Source: Cytophagales bacterium (lineage in GTDB: Bacteria > Bacteroidota > Bacteroidia > Cytophagales > Cyclobacteriaceae). Taken from it: a DNA stretch of 64,000 nt. Shown one piece after another: positions 10,811-19,964 of the stretch. The DNA is taken from positions 58,994 through 122,993 of the forward strand of contig JAKSDQ010000170.1 in assembly GCA_022360015.1 (NCBI GenBank). The letters are read 5' to 3'. Position 1 is the first letter of the stretch. Every line of letters starts with the position of its first letter. A model generated the notes under the pieces. It had not been told where the DNA came from, made no database searches, and saw only the letters and a program-made list of their open reading frames with translations. Made by a program: the position numbers and the translations under genes.

Positions 10811-11410
10811 ATGAAGAAGTATTCAGTAAGTGATAGCAAATTAATATCACAGTACAAAAACGGTAACGAAGAGGCTTTTGAACTACTATTAACGAGGCAT
10901 AAGTCCAGAATTTTTACAAGTATTTATTTAATCGTAAAAGATCAGTATATTGCTGAAGATCTTTTACAAGAAACGTTCATTAAGGTCGTTAACACTATTA
11001 AGAATGGTAAATACAACGAGGAGGGAAAGTTTTTACCATGGGTAATGAGGATAGCGCACAATTTATCTATCGATCACTTTAGAAAAGTGAAACGCTATCC
11101 GACTATTGTAATGGAAGACGGAACTAATGTATTCAATAATTTAGAGTTTTCCGAGGAGTCCTTCGAGACTCAACAAATCAGGAAGGAGACGCACAAAAAG
11201 TTAAGGAATTTGATTAAGGAGTTGCCTTCCACCCAAAAAGAAGTGTTAATAATGAGGCACTACATGCAGATGAGCTTCCAGGAGATCGCTGATGCAACCG
11301 GAGTGAGCATCAATACGGCACTTGGAAGGATGCGCTATGCCTTGATCAATTTAAGGAAGAAAATGCTCAAATATAATATCGCCTATGATCAAAACATTTA
11401 CCCCAAATGA
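10811..11410 (+). CDS. RNA polymerase sigma-70 family factor (ECF-type)
   Basis: Region 2 is visible as FELLLTRHKSRIFTSIYLIV followed by the core-binding DQYIAEDLLQETFIKV and LPWVMRIAHNLSIDHFR; region 4 is LPSTQKEVLIMRHYMQMSFQEIADATGVSINTALGRMRYAL. About 199 aa is typical. The frame opens at a GTG (10802), but the ATG at 10811 gives MKKYSVSDSKLI, which I prefer. The downstream small gene overlaps its last 26 bp. I know near-identical sigma genes as widespread single-copy genes in Bacteroidota; the regulon is unknown here. Confidence 0.92.
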   Translation: MKKYSVSDSKLISQYKNGNEEAFELLLTRHKSRIFTSIYLIVKDQYIAEDLLQETFIKVVNTIKNGKYNEEGKFLPWVMRIAHNLSIDHFRKVKRYPTIVMEDGTNVFNNLEFSEESFETQQIRKETHKKLRNLIKELPSTQKEVLIMRHYMQMSFQEIADATGVSINTALGRMRYALINLRKKMLKYNIAYDQNIYPK

Positions 11411-11621
11411 TGTCATCAGATACTTATACAATGAAACATCAGAGGAAGAAAACAAAGCAATAGCTCAAGCACTGATTATTGACGCAGAGCTGCTCGAAAT
11501 ATATATGCAATTGAAGCAATCTGCCGAAAAACTGGATGAAATAGAGAAGAATCCTTCTGAAAATGTTATCAATAACATTTTAAACTATTCAAAATCAAAG
11601 GATTTAGATTCTGTTTGCTAA
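11385..11621 (+). CDS. Small helical protein coupled to the sigma factor
   Basis: The 78-residue product is acidic, predicted helical and without a membrane segment. It starts inside the 3' end of the sigma gene (26 bp overlap in another frame), which implies translational coupling. The tail (ENVINNILNYSKSKDL) and the N-terminal PNDVIRYLYNETSEEE resemble small partner proteins that accompany this sigma type in Bacteroidota. An accessory or anti-sigma-like role is inference from position only. Confidence 0.8.
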   Translation: MIKTFTPNDVIRYLYNETSEEENKAIAQALIIDAELLEIYMQLKQSAEKLDEIEKNPSENVINNILNYSKSKDLDSVC

Positions 11622-11656
11622 CAAAGGCTCAGAGAATTATTTGGTGAGAGATTCGT

Positions 11657-12298
11657 ATGACAAGAAGGGAGCGCTACGAGACTTTTATAGCGCATTTTTC
11701 GGAAAATAATCCCGATGCTGAGACCGAGCTAAACTATAGCAACCCGTATGAGTTGCTGATAGCAGTGATATTGAGTGCGCAATGTACAGATAAGCGCATC
11801 AATATCGTTACTCCTGCTATCTTCAGGGATTTTCCTACCCCTGAACATCTCGCTTCCAGTAATTCTGACGAATTATTTCCCTACATTAAAAGTGTGTCGT
11901 ATCCAAACAATAAAACCAAACACTTATTGGGTATGGCTAAAATGTTGGTGGAAGACTTCAACTCGGAAATCCCTGCTGATCTGAAAGACTTGCAGAAACT
12001 TCCGGGAGTGGGCCGGAAAACGGCCAATGTTATCGCTTCGGTTATATTCAACCAACCGGCCATGGCGGTAGATACCCATGTATTCAGGGTTTCTAAAAGA
12101 GTGGGCCTTGTTACGCAAAATGCTAAAACACCACTGGAAGCTGAACGTCAGTTAGTAAAATACATTCCCGAGGAACATATTTCCAAGGCGCACCACTGGC
12201 TGATTTTGCATGGAAGGTATGTATGCCTGGCCCGGAAACCCAAATGCGAAATTTGTAAAATCGACTCCTTTTGCCGTTATTATGAGAAAAATTATTAG
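11657..12298 (+). CDS. nth: Endonuclease III (DNA glycosylase/AP lyase)
   Basis: This base-excision repair enzyme removes oxidised pyrimidines and cleaves the abasic site. The helix-hairpin-helix is LPGVGRKTANVI with the catalytic Lys near residue 120, the catalytic Asp is in AVDTHVFRVSKRVGL, and the C-terminus has the 4Fe-4S cluster spacing Cys-x6-Cys-x2-Cys-x5-Cys (CLARKPKCEICKIDSFC). At 213 aa it matches the family. It lies 35 bp after the sigma partner gene and 20 bp before asnB. Confidence 0.96.
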   Translation: MTRRERYETFIAHFSENNPDAETELNYSNPYELLIAVILSAQCTDKRINIVTPAIFRDFPTPEHLASSNSDELFPYIKSVSYPNNKTKHLLGMAKMLVEDFNSEIPADLKDLQKLPGVGRKTANVIASVIFNQPAMAVDTHVFRVSKRVGLVTQNAKTPLEAERQLVKYIPEEHISKAHHWLILHGRYVCLARKPKCEICKIDSFCRYYEKNY

Positions 12299-12318
12299 CA
12301 AACAGGCTTCTTTTTTCC

Positions 12319-14178
12319 ATGTGTGGGATCAATGTCATCATAGATAAAAAAAACCAGCTTACCCCGTCGAACATCTTAAAAATGAACCGGGCCCTCGCCC
12401 ACAGGGGACCGGATGCCAGCGAGTATAAAACATTTCCTTTTGGCAATCACAGCATTTACATCGGCCATACCCGCCTCAAAATCATGGACCTAAGCGACCG
12501 GGCCAACCAGCCCATGACCATTGCACCGGAACGGTACTTTCTGATTTTCAATGGTGAAATTTATAATTTTTATGAATTAAGAAATGAACTGGTAGACTTA
12601 GGATGCCAATTTACTACCTCTTCAGACACGGAAGTACTGCTTCAGTGGTTGATTTGTAAGGGATCTAAGGGTTTGACAAGCCTGCGGGGTATGTTTGCGT
12701 TTGTTTTAATAGACGTGCAGGAAAACACTTTATTATGTGCCAGGGATCCGGCCGGCATGAAGCCTTTTTTTTACTTTGAAAATGAAACGTATTTTATCAT
12801 CTCATCAGAAATCCGGGGTCTGCTGGCTTCGGATTTAATAAACAGGGAACTTAACATAAGGCAGGTTCATCACTATCTGAATTTCCGGCATACACTGGGG
12901 CCTGATACTTTTTTTCAAAACATATTTGAACTTTCTCCAGGCCATCAGTTGACCTGGTCAGGAAAAAAAAATATCCTTCGATTTCACCACCATAGCAACA
13001 GCGGCGAGCCGGAGGCAAATGATGAGAACATCAGGGACCATGTCGAAGAATTATTAATCGATGCGGTGGGTACGCATTGGGTAGCAGATGTTCCGGTAGG
13101 ACTGTTTCTAAGTGGAGGCATTGACTCTACCTTGTTGCTCGCCCTGCTCAAAACCCATTACGGTCAGGAATGCCGGACTTTTGCGATCACCCACCGTCGT
13201 AGGGAGGGGTCATTTGGTACTCAGGACGGTCACTTTGCCAGGCTGGCAGCCAGGCAATTTGGTACCATTCACGAGGAACTGGAAGCAGAACCCGGTATGT
13301 TAAGCGATTTTCAGGACTTTATTTCAAAACTGGATCAGCCTGTCGGTGACAGTGCGGCCCTGCTGACTTTTTTTCTGAGTGAACTGGCAAAGGGGTCGGT
13401 AGGCGTAGTTTTATCAGGAGCAGGGGCTGACGAATGGTTTGGGGGATACAACAGACACCTGGCTTATTTTAAGTATTTGAAAAATTATGGTATATACACT
13501 AAGCTGATACCGCCGCTTAAAAAAGTGCTAAATTGGTTACCTTCCGGCTACAATCATCCCTTTAGAAAAAATTTTCAGCTTTGGAAAAAGTTTGCCACCA
13601 GCATTGACCCTGATCCTACGCAAACTTTTCAAAATATGACATCATTTAGATTTACGGAGCATAACGGAGCATTTGCGCACTGGAACAAAGAATTCACAGG
13701 AATTGACCGGGTTGACCACTATCTGGGACAAGGTTTAGATTATGACAGACAAAATTACCTGATCAATGATATATTGAATCTCAATGACAGAATGACCATG
13801 CGACACAGCCTCGAAATGAGAATGCCATATTTATCCCATAATTTAACGCAATACATGCATAATATCCCTCCGGCCTGTCTTTTGGCAAAAGGAAGAAAAT
13901 GGCTGTTGAAAGAGTTGCTTAAAAAATACGAGGGACAGGCATTTGTGAACAGGTCTAAGGAAGGGTTCGGACTTCCTTTCGGCAATTGGTTAAGAAACGG
14001 GAAAGCAAACCACCTGCTGGAATTTTTATACAATGAAAAAAGTATTATTTTTGAAACCGGAAGCAAGGAACTAATTATTAACCAGTTAAAAAATCACAAT
14101 GAAGGGAAAGCCGACAATACTTTGTTTTTATGGTCGGTGATTGTTTTAGGTAATTGGTTGGAAATACATTTTGGTTAA
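12319..14178 (+). CDS. asnB: Asparagine synthase (glutamine-hydrolysing)
   Basis: An N-terminal class II glutaminase domain starts with the nucleophile Cys2 (MCGINVIID) and contains RALAHRGPDA and FNGEIYNFYEL; the C-terminal synthetase domain has the PP-loop LSGGIDSTLLLALL near residue 265 and SGAGADEWFGGY. The reaction is ATP-dependent amidation with glutamine as ammonia donor. The substrate need not be aspartate: such enzymes also amidate sugars in polysaccharide clusters, and the gene overlaps a glycosyltransferase by 8 bp, so a role in glycan modification is possible. Confidence 0.9.
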   Translation: MCGINVIIDKKNQLTPSNILKMNRALAHRGPDASEYKTFPFGNHSIYIGHTRLKIMDLSDRANQPMTIAPERYFLIFNGEIYNFYELRNELVDLGCQFTTSSDTEVLLQWLICKGSKGLTSLRGMFAFVLIDVQENTLLCARDPAGMKPFFYFENETYFIISSEIRGLLASDLINRELNIRQVHHYLNFRHTLGPDTFFQNIFELSPGHQLTWSGKKNILRFHHHSNSGEPEANDENIRDHVEELLIDAVGTHWVADVPVGLFLSGGIDSTLLLALLKTHYGQECRTFAITHRRREGSFGTQDGHFARLAARQFGTIHEELEAEPGMLSDFQDFISKLDQPVGDSAALLTFFLSELAKGSVGVVLSGAGADEWFGGYNRHLAYFKYLKNYGIYTKLIPPLKKVLNWLPSGYNHPFRKNFQLWKKFATSIDPDPTQTFQNMTSFRFTEHNGAFAHWNKEFTGIDRVDHYLGQGLDYDRQNYLINDILNLNDRMTMRHSLEMRMPYLSHNLTQYMHNIPPACLLAKGRKWLLKELLKKYEGQAFVNRSKEGFGLPFGNWLRNGKANHLLEFLYNEKSIIFETGSKELIINQLKNHNEGKADNTLFLWSVIVLGNWLEIHFG

Positions 14179-15406
14179 TACATTGAAGATTTTATATATA
14201 CATCAATACTTTAAAACCCCGGAAGAAGGAGGAGCCATCAGATCTTACTACCTTGCCAGGGGATTGGTTGAAGCGGGATATGAGGTAGAAATGATGACTG
14301 CGCATAACAGGCCAGCTTACGAAAAAAAGGACATTGAAGGTATAACGGTACACTACCTGCCTGTTCCTTATGAAAATGCTTTTGGTTTTTTAAGACGCAT
14401 TATTGCCTTTGTGAAGTTTTACTTCCTGGCTTATAAAAAGGCAAAATCGATAACCGGAACAGATATCATTTATGCCACATCCACACCGCTAACCGTAGGT
14501 TTACTAGCATTGCGGTTAAAAAAGAAATTGAAAGTTCCCTATTATTTTGAAGTAAGAGACCTGTGGCCGGAAGCCCCGGTGCAGATGGGAGTTATAAAAA
14601 ATCCGTTTCTGAAGCGCTGGCTTAAAAAGCAGGAAGGGAGAATTTACCGAGAGGCAGATAAGATTGTCGCACTATCTCCCGGTATCAGGGATCATATTAA
14701 AAACATCGTTCCTCATAAACCGATCTATATCATTCCCAACATGTCGGATTGCCATTTTTTTAACCTAACACCGAAAAATAAAAAACTGGAACAGGAAATT
14801 GGTTTTAAGGATCAATTTGTTATCGGATACTTTGGTGCTATTGGAAGGGTCAATAAACTCGAATATTTTCTTGATTTTATTGAAATGCTTAATGAAACAA
14901 ATAGTAAAGTTTCATTTTTAATTATCGGCAAGGGTGGCAGTTTATCCGGTTTGAAGGAAAAGACTGAAAGGAAAAATATCAAAAATTTAAAATTTCTGCC
15001 TTTTCAGAATAAAGCAGGTGTCAGACGCCTGCTTGGTGTAATGGATGCAGTGTATATTTCATTTGATCAGAAACCCGTTTTGGAAACCAATAGTCCCAAT
15101 AAATATTTTGATGCTTTGGCCGCCGGTAAGTTGGTAATCACCAATACAGACGGATGGATACGAGAAATGGCAGAAAGCCATCAATGTGGATTTTACGCCG
15201 ATCCGAATAATCCGAAATCTGCTTATGAAAAACTGGCCCCTTTTTTCAAGGACAAAAACCTGCTGTTACAACATCAAAGAAACGCCAGAAATCTGGCGGA
15301 GCTATATTATTCCAGGCAAATTCAGGTGCAAAAGCTGATCGGTGTATTTAACAACGAACATCATTTGAAAATCAATGAGGAGTCGGTCTATATTTTGACT
15401 GCGTAA
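14171..15406 (+). CDS. Family 4 glycosyltransferase (WbuB-like)
   Basis: A GT-B glycosyltransferase of about 410 aa. The N-terminal Rossmann half begins LKILYIHQYFKTPEEGGAIRSYYLARGL, and the C-terminal donor-binding half has VIGYFGAIGRVNKLEY and LETNSPNKYFDALAAGKLVITN, the pattern of family 4 enzymes that build surface glycans. There is no ATG near the start: TTG at 14171 (overlapping the asnB stop) or TTG at 14183 would initiate, the latter giving the common MKILYIHQ. The donor and acceptor are unknown. The 3' end overlaps gldB tail-to-tail by 35 bp. Confidence 0.88.
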   Translation: MVNTLKILYIHQYFKTPEEGGAIRSYYLARGLVEAGYEVEMMTAHNRPAYEKKDIEGITVHYLPVPYENAFGFLRRIIAFVKFYFLAYKKAKSITGTDIIYATSTPLTVGLLALRLKKKLKVPYYFEVRDLWPEAPVQMGVIKNPFLKRWLKKQEGRIYREADKIVALSPGIRDHIKNIVPHKPIYIIPNMSDCHFFNLTPKNKKLEQEIGFKDQFVIGYFGAIGRVNKLEYFLDFIEMLNETNSKVSFLIIGKGGSLSGLKEKTERKNIKNLKFLPFQNKAGVRRLLGVMDAVYISFDQKPVLETNSPNKYFDALAAGKLVITNTDGWIREMAESHQCGFYADPNNPKSAYEKLAPFFKDKNLLLQHQRNARNLAELYYSRQIQVQKLIGVFNNEHHLKINEESVYILTA

Positions 15407-16385
15407 AGATTTTGCCGGCGTCAGTTTCCTTCATTAACCCGACAAAATCAATACCAGATTCCTCCCGGTAGTTTTGAATGATCTGCCATCCAAGCCACCG
15501 CCCTATTCTGCCAGGACATTTATCACCGATTTCCGGCACATTCGGACGTTCATTCAGGTATTTTGTTTTTACAAAATGATTGGTTTCAAACAATAGGGAC
15601 TCTTCTACAAAATGTGCCCAGATACGTTCCTGATTGAAATTTATACCGTCAATTTCCTGCTGGCTGTAACCTAAAATTATGCTGTCAGGGGTACAGGGCA
15701 GCATTTCCTTTGTGAAGGCATAAGCTTTACCAAAATAAATCATTTCTGCCAACATTGTTTTATCTTCCAGGGCAGTAGCATTAAATGAATCGGATAAAAA
15801 CAGAAGGCATGAGGGTACCAGGTATGCCTTGTTCAGCCTTTTCCGAATGTATTGCGGGATATCCTGAGGCTGATAGGTACCTTTTTCACCCAAAAACCAA
15901 TCTAAACCCAGAATGATCAATTCCGGTGAAACATAAAGATCACTTCCGTCTCCCAGTCCGGTAATAATGGTCTTTATTTCAGGTGGCTCGAATTCGGGGT
16001 AATAGTATTTGATGCGTGCAAATGCATCCTCAAATGACTCCCTGACATCAGCCAATTCGTCAAACAATAAATCCACTTCCGTTCGCACGGTATCTAAATA
16101 AGGGTTAGAAGATAGCGCCAGTAACTTATTTACCAAAATCGAATCGTGAGGATACTGTGAGCGCTGATAAAACGCCTCTGTCAATACCGGATTATCATCC
16201 ATAAATCTAATGGCTTCGTCTTTTGACGTTAAGGCAAAAAAATCGTCCTCGAGTCTTTCAATTTCGAGATTGATATTAATATCACTGGTATTTATATGCT
16301 CATCACATCGTTTATTTCCACAGGAGGAAATCAATAGGATGCTTAAGAATAATGGCAATATTGAAACCTGATAAATTTTCTTCAT
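15372..16385 (-). CDS. gldB: Gliding motility lipoprotein GldB
   Basis: A 337-residue lipoprotein: the signal peptide ends in the lipobox LLISSCGNK. The body carries GldB-family features as I know them: an N-terminal helical region with IERLEDDFFAL, then FEPPEIKTIITGLGDGSDLYVSPELIILGLDWFLG, YIRKRLNKAYLVPSCL and a C-terminal CPGRIGRWLGWQIIQNY. GldB is needed for gliding and type IX secretion-linked motility in Flavobacterium. It is convergent with the glycosyltransferase gene (35 bp overlap). Confidence 0.88.
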   Translation of the reverse strand: MKKIYQVSILPLFLSILLISSCGNKRCDEHINTSDININLEIERLEDDFFALTSKDEAIRFMDDNPVLTEAFYQRSQYPHDSILVNKLLALSSNPYLDTVRTEVDLLFDELADVRESFEDAFARIKYYYPEFEPPEIKTIITGLGDGSDLYVSPELIILGLDWFLGEKGTYQPQDIPQYIRKRLNKAYLVPSCLLFLSDSFNATALEDKTMLAEMIYFGKAYAFTKEMLPCTPDSIILGYSQQEIDGINFNQERIWAHFVEESLLFETNHFVKTKYLNERPNVPEIGDKCPGRIGRWLGWQIIQNYREESGIDFVGLMKETDAGKIFTQSKYRPTPH

Positions 16386-16447
16386 ACATGTTTAACTAAA
16401 AAATACGAACGCTACCACTTAGTGGCAATAAACCCTCGATATAACGC

Positions 16448-16455
16448 CAAAACTA
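16448..16455 (-). promoter_or_regulatory. Candidate Bacteroidota -7 box for gldB
   Basis: On the minus strand this reads TAGTTTTG, a match to TAnnTTTG, 62 bp before the gldB ATG. The upstream -33 TTTG is not clear (only ATTG nearby, with short spacing), so support is weak. The rest of 16386-16552 shows no ORF. Confidence 0.3.
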
Positions 16456-16552
16456 TAAAAAATTATGTTACAATTTTTATTGTATTTATGCCTGTCCTTA
16501 CACAAAAAGGAAAATACGTCCCGGACGAAACTGTAGATAGTCTATTTTTTGC

Positions 16553-18304
16553 TCAATAAATCAGCCTGGAATCCGATTGACTAACCGCAATGAAGTTAGG
16601 CCCCAAAAAGTCTTCATACTTAAAATCATACTTTCTGAATTCTACCAATTTGGGGAAAATTTTGCCTACGATATAGCCATTTGATTCAAAAAATTTGTAG
16701 TAATCAATCAGCAACTTTTTGGTTGAAATATTGATATAGCCATATTCAAACTGTATCGCTTTAATGTTGGTATGTTTGATGCTATTTTCAAACCCTTTGA
16801 GCGCATCGAATTCCGCTCCCTCAATACCAAGCTTTAAAAAATCTATATAATCTATTTTATGCTTTTTCATAAAGTCATCTCCTCGCACAAGTTCAATCAC
16901 AAGTTTTTGATTTATTTTATAGGGTAACCCTTCAATATCATACAAAGAGGAGTTGGAATGAGCGTTAAACAAATTTATTTCCTCAAAAGTCCTGTTGGAC
17001 CATGCCAGGGTATACCCCAGCCAACCTTCCATTTTGTCCCAGTTTCTGCGAATAAAGAATTCCATACCATAGCTTTCACCACGGCCACTGACAACCTTAT
17101 CCTGCCAATCTTCATTTAATCTTAAAAAATTTGCCCCTTCCTGATACTCAATCAGGTTATCCAATTCTTTATAGTAACCTTCTATGGTTGCCTCCAGTCC
17201 TAATTCAGGAAGTGAATATGCAAACCCCAATGAATACTGGGAGGACTCCTGGGGGGCTATTTTGTCTGTGGCAGGTACCCAAAGATCTGTAGGCAAACCC
17301 AATCCGGGATTTGTAAGCAAATGCAAAAATTGAGCCATCTGTGAGTAAGACGCCTTCACTGAAAAATTTTCATTTAACAGGTAGCGCAATGAAATCCGTG
17401 GTTGAATAGACTTGTAAAATTTGGAATTTACATCAAACCCTGATAGATGCACCCCCATGTTTGCCTGAAATTTGGCCGACAGCTTAAAATCATCCTCCAC
17501 ATAAAACGAATATTCCCTAGCGTTAATGTCTGAAGTGTTGAAGGTGGTATCTACCCTTTCACTTGCCAGCATTCCTACCACATTTGGTTTAAAGTTATGA
17601 TCAATAGCTTGTAATCCAAATCTCACATAATGATCGGGGTGAGGGAAAAAATCAAAATCAAGCTTTACGCCCAAATCCCGAATATCTGATGAGGTTCGGA
17701 AGTATTGAAACTGAGTAAGGGTATCTGTAGCATTTTTGGTTTCCTGGAAGAACTCATCGGAAGCTTCAAAATCATACGAACTTCGGGTAAGGCTCAGGTT
17801 GCTGAACAATTTCGGCGTAATGACATAATTCCAGCGTAACAATGCAATCGAGTTACCCCATTCGACCCTTGACTTATTTTGGTTTTCGACATGAATCGGG
17901 TCAAATGGTACTACACTCTCTAGTGTTTGCTGACTATCTAATAAAGATCCCTTATCCCTTCCGGCATAAGCGCTAAAATAAACCCTGCTTCTGTCAGAAA
18001 ACCTGTGGTTTATTTTAGCATTTATGTCAAAGAAATTATAGCTGTCATCTGTAAATGGTTTGGCTATCAAATCAAGGTAGGTACGACGGCCGGAAACCAT
18101 AAATGAAGTTTTATCTTTAGCTATGATCACCTTCTGATTTACATCAATTTTTCCATTATCGTAGATAAACTTTATGTCCGTTAATCGCTCAATTTGTGAT
18201 AGAACTTCCTTAATTGTACCTTCTTTTAAGGACAATTTGACAGGTGCATCCAAAACTGTTTGTGCTGTAAGCATATTGCTAGTCAAAAGTACTAATGACA
18301 CCAC
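16553..18304 (-). pseudogene. Chimeric TonB-dependent receptor: STN + barrel without plug + FkbM methyltransferase tail
   Basis: One uninterrupted 583-codon frame joins three pieces. Residues about 18-65 are an STN (secretin/TonB short N-terminal) domain (LKEVLSQIERLTDIKFIYDN). At about residue 66 it jumps to SFMVSGRRTYLDLIAKPF, normally the end of the plug, followed by TonB-receptor barrel strands to about residue 443; the carboxypeptidase-like and most plug residues are missing. From about residue 444 (SNSSLYDIEGLPYK) to the end it is the C-terminal half of an FkbM-family methyltransferase (IDYIDFLKLGIEGAEFDALKGF), lacking its SAM-binding half. No ATG, GTG or TTG upstream gives a normal signal peptide. 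With sigma and FecR genes just upstream, the parent was a FecA-type receptor; the current product is unlikely to transport. A real rearrangement or an assembly join are both possible. Confidence 0.8.
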
Positions 18305-18320
18305 TATGATCTTGCGTGTG

Positions 18321-19250
18321 TTAATTAATTTCAGTGATTCTGATTTCAGCTTCCGTACTAAGAATTATAAGTGAGATGATTTCCTCCAGCGGTTGATTGT
18401 CGAAGGTGGCTGTCAACCGGGATGTAGTGGATTCATCCCATTCAAGATTTACATCAAAATGTTCTGTCAATACACCGATCACCTGTTCCATAGGGGTATC
18501 ATCAAATATCAGTATTCCGGTTTTCCAGGCTAAAAAATTGGGATCTGTGTTTTGTTTTTCGGTCAAGTTTTTAGAGGATAAATCAAAGCTTCCGATTTCT
18601 CCTTCTGTGAGAAATAATGAATCTTTTCTATTATTAAATAATAATACCTTGCCTGATAAGACCACAACATTAATAAATTCCTTACCAGCGGCATCTACAT
18701 TAAATGAAGTACCAACTACCTGTGTGCTTAGCTCACCGGTATGTATGGTGAAAGGCCTTCTACTATCCGGATTTACTTCAAAATATGCTTCTCCTGTAAG
18801 AAATACATGTCTTGAGGACTTACTTTCTTTAAAAGTAATTTCACTATCCCTGTTTAGCCAGGCCAAAGACCCATCGGGTAATTCAATATTAAATTGTCTT
18901 TCATGTTGCGTTACGATTTTTACTGGCGCCTCATTGAAAATAAAAAGGTATAACAAAGTTACCATTATCAGTATTGAGGCCGCCGTGCCTGCAATCCATC
19001 GATATAAGTGTGGATAATAGTTTTGCCTGGGTCTTTCTTTTACCTTGTCTAAAAATTGTTCCCAGGCATTTTCAACATTTGGTGAAAATGGGCTGCGGGT
19101 TTTGGTGGCCTGCTCCCATATCATTTTGGTTTCTTCAAAATAATGTCGGTTTTCAGCTTTTTTGGAAAGCCATGTTAAAAACGCTCTTTCTTCATCTTCC
19201 TCCAACTCTCCCCGAAGAAACCGGCCAATACGAATGTCCAAGTAGTTCAT
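18321..19250 (-). CDS. FecR-family anti-sigma factor
   Basis: A 309-residue single-pass inner-membrane regulator: N-terminal cytoplasmic sigma-binding region (FLTWLSKKAENRHYFEETKMIWEQA), one membrane helix (WIAGTAASILIMVTLLYLFIF, about residues 86-106), then the periplasmic FecR domain (ELPDGSLAWLNRDSEITF, VFLTGEAYFEVNPDSRRPFTIHT, VVGTSFNVDA) and a C-terminal DUF4974-like part that contacts the receptor STN domain. It sits between the cognate sigma gene and the chimeric receptor, the classical FecI-FecR-FecA order. Its stop lies 17 bp before the annotated receptor start. Confidence 0.93.
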   Translation of the reverse strand: MNYLDIRIGRFLRGELEEDEERAFLTWLSKKAENRHYFEETKMIWEQATKTRSPFSPNVENAWEQFLDKVKERPRQNYYPHLYRWIAGTAASILIMVTLLYLFIFNEAPVKIVTQHERQFNIELPDGSLAWLNRDSEITFKESKSSRHVFLTGEAYFEVNPDSRRPFTIHTGELSTQVVGTSFNVDAAGKEFINVVVLSGKVLLFNNRKDSLFLTEGEIGSFDLSSKNLTEKQNTDPNFLAWKTGILIFDDTPMEQVIGVLTEHFDVNLEWDESTTSRLTATFDNQPLEEIISLIILSTEAEIRITEIN

Positions 19251-19375
19251 TTGATAAATAGTAATTGTTTACCTTCACAAATAGGACATTCAAAAGCAGG
19301 TGCAATACCCAAATAGAGAATAAAAAATTTTCGGGCATACCCTGATGATTAGATCAGCAGCAATACATCAGGTTA

Positions 19376-19933
19376 TCATGATAGGAGTAAATACAATATC
19401 CAAAGGATTGCCAGGATTATTCCTTCTATAATCAGGTATGGCTTTAATTCCTCACGCAATTTTTTCAGTGCTATTCCTATTTGATTGTCCACTGTCTTTT
19501 TACTCACTCCAAGATGTTTGGCAATTTCACTACCGGACATATGTTCAAATCGACTCAGATTAAAAATCAACTGGCATTTTGGAGGCAGTCTTTTAATGGC
19601 CAGATCAATTCTTTGTTGCAGCTCATTTAACTTAACTTTCTTTTCGGTAACATTATCACTATGATCCGTAAGCGAAGCAAGGCTGACTATGGTTCTGCTC
19701 TTTGAAGACTTTAGATAGTTAAGGCTGGCATTAATCGTTGATTTTTTAACGTAGGCATTAATATCACTGACAACTATCATATCTCTTTTATTCCAGATTT
19801 TGATAAAAAGGTTTTGTACAACGTCTTCGGAGGCTGACTGATCACCAATAATATTGAAGGCCAGGCCACAAAGCTGTTTGTAATAAGATTTATAGATAGA
19901 TTCAAAAGAGGTCAGATCTTTAAAAACTTTCAT
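19376..19933 (-). CDS. ECF sigma factor (FecI-like)
   Basis: A 185-residue ECF sigma factor. Region 2 is FESIYKSYYKQLCGLAFNIIGDQSASEDVVQNLFIKIW and region 4 is IKRLPPKCQLIFNLSRFEHMSGSEIAKHLGVSKKTVDNQIGIALKKLRE. It ends in a hydrophobic helix (IILAILWILYLLL), a tail often seen on Bacteroidota sigma factors paired with FecR. It is expected to drive the receptor gene in response to ligand, but that receptor is now broken. A 125-bp gap separates it from fecR. Confidence 0.92.
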   Translation of the reverse strand: MKVFKDLTSFESIYKSYYKQLCGLAFNIIGDQSASEDVVQNLFIKIWNKRDMIVVSDINAYVKKSTINASLNYLKSSKSRTIVSLASLTDHSDNVTEKKVKLNELQQRIDLAIKRLPPKCQLIFNLSRFEHMSGSEIAKHLGVSKKTVDNQIGIALKKLREELKPYLIIEGIILAILWILYLLLS

Positions 19934-19964
19934 AACTATTCCTAAAGTAAAAAAATACCTCTAT

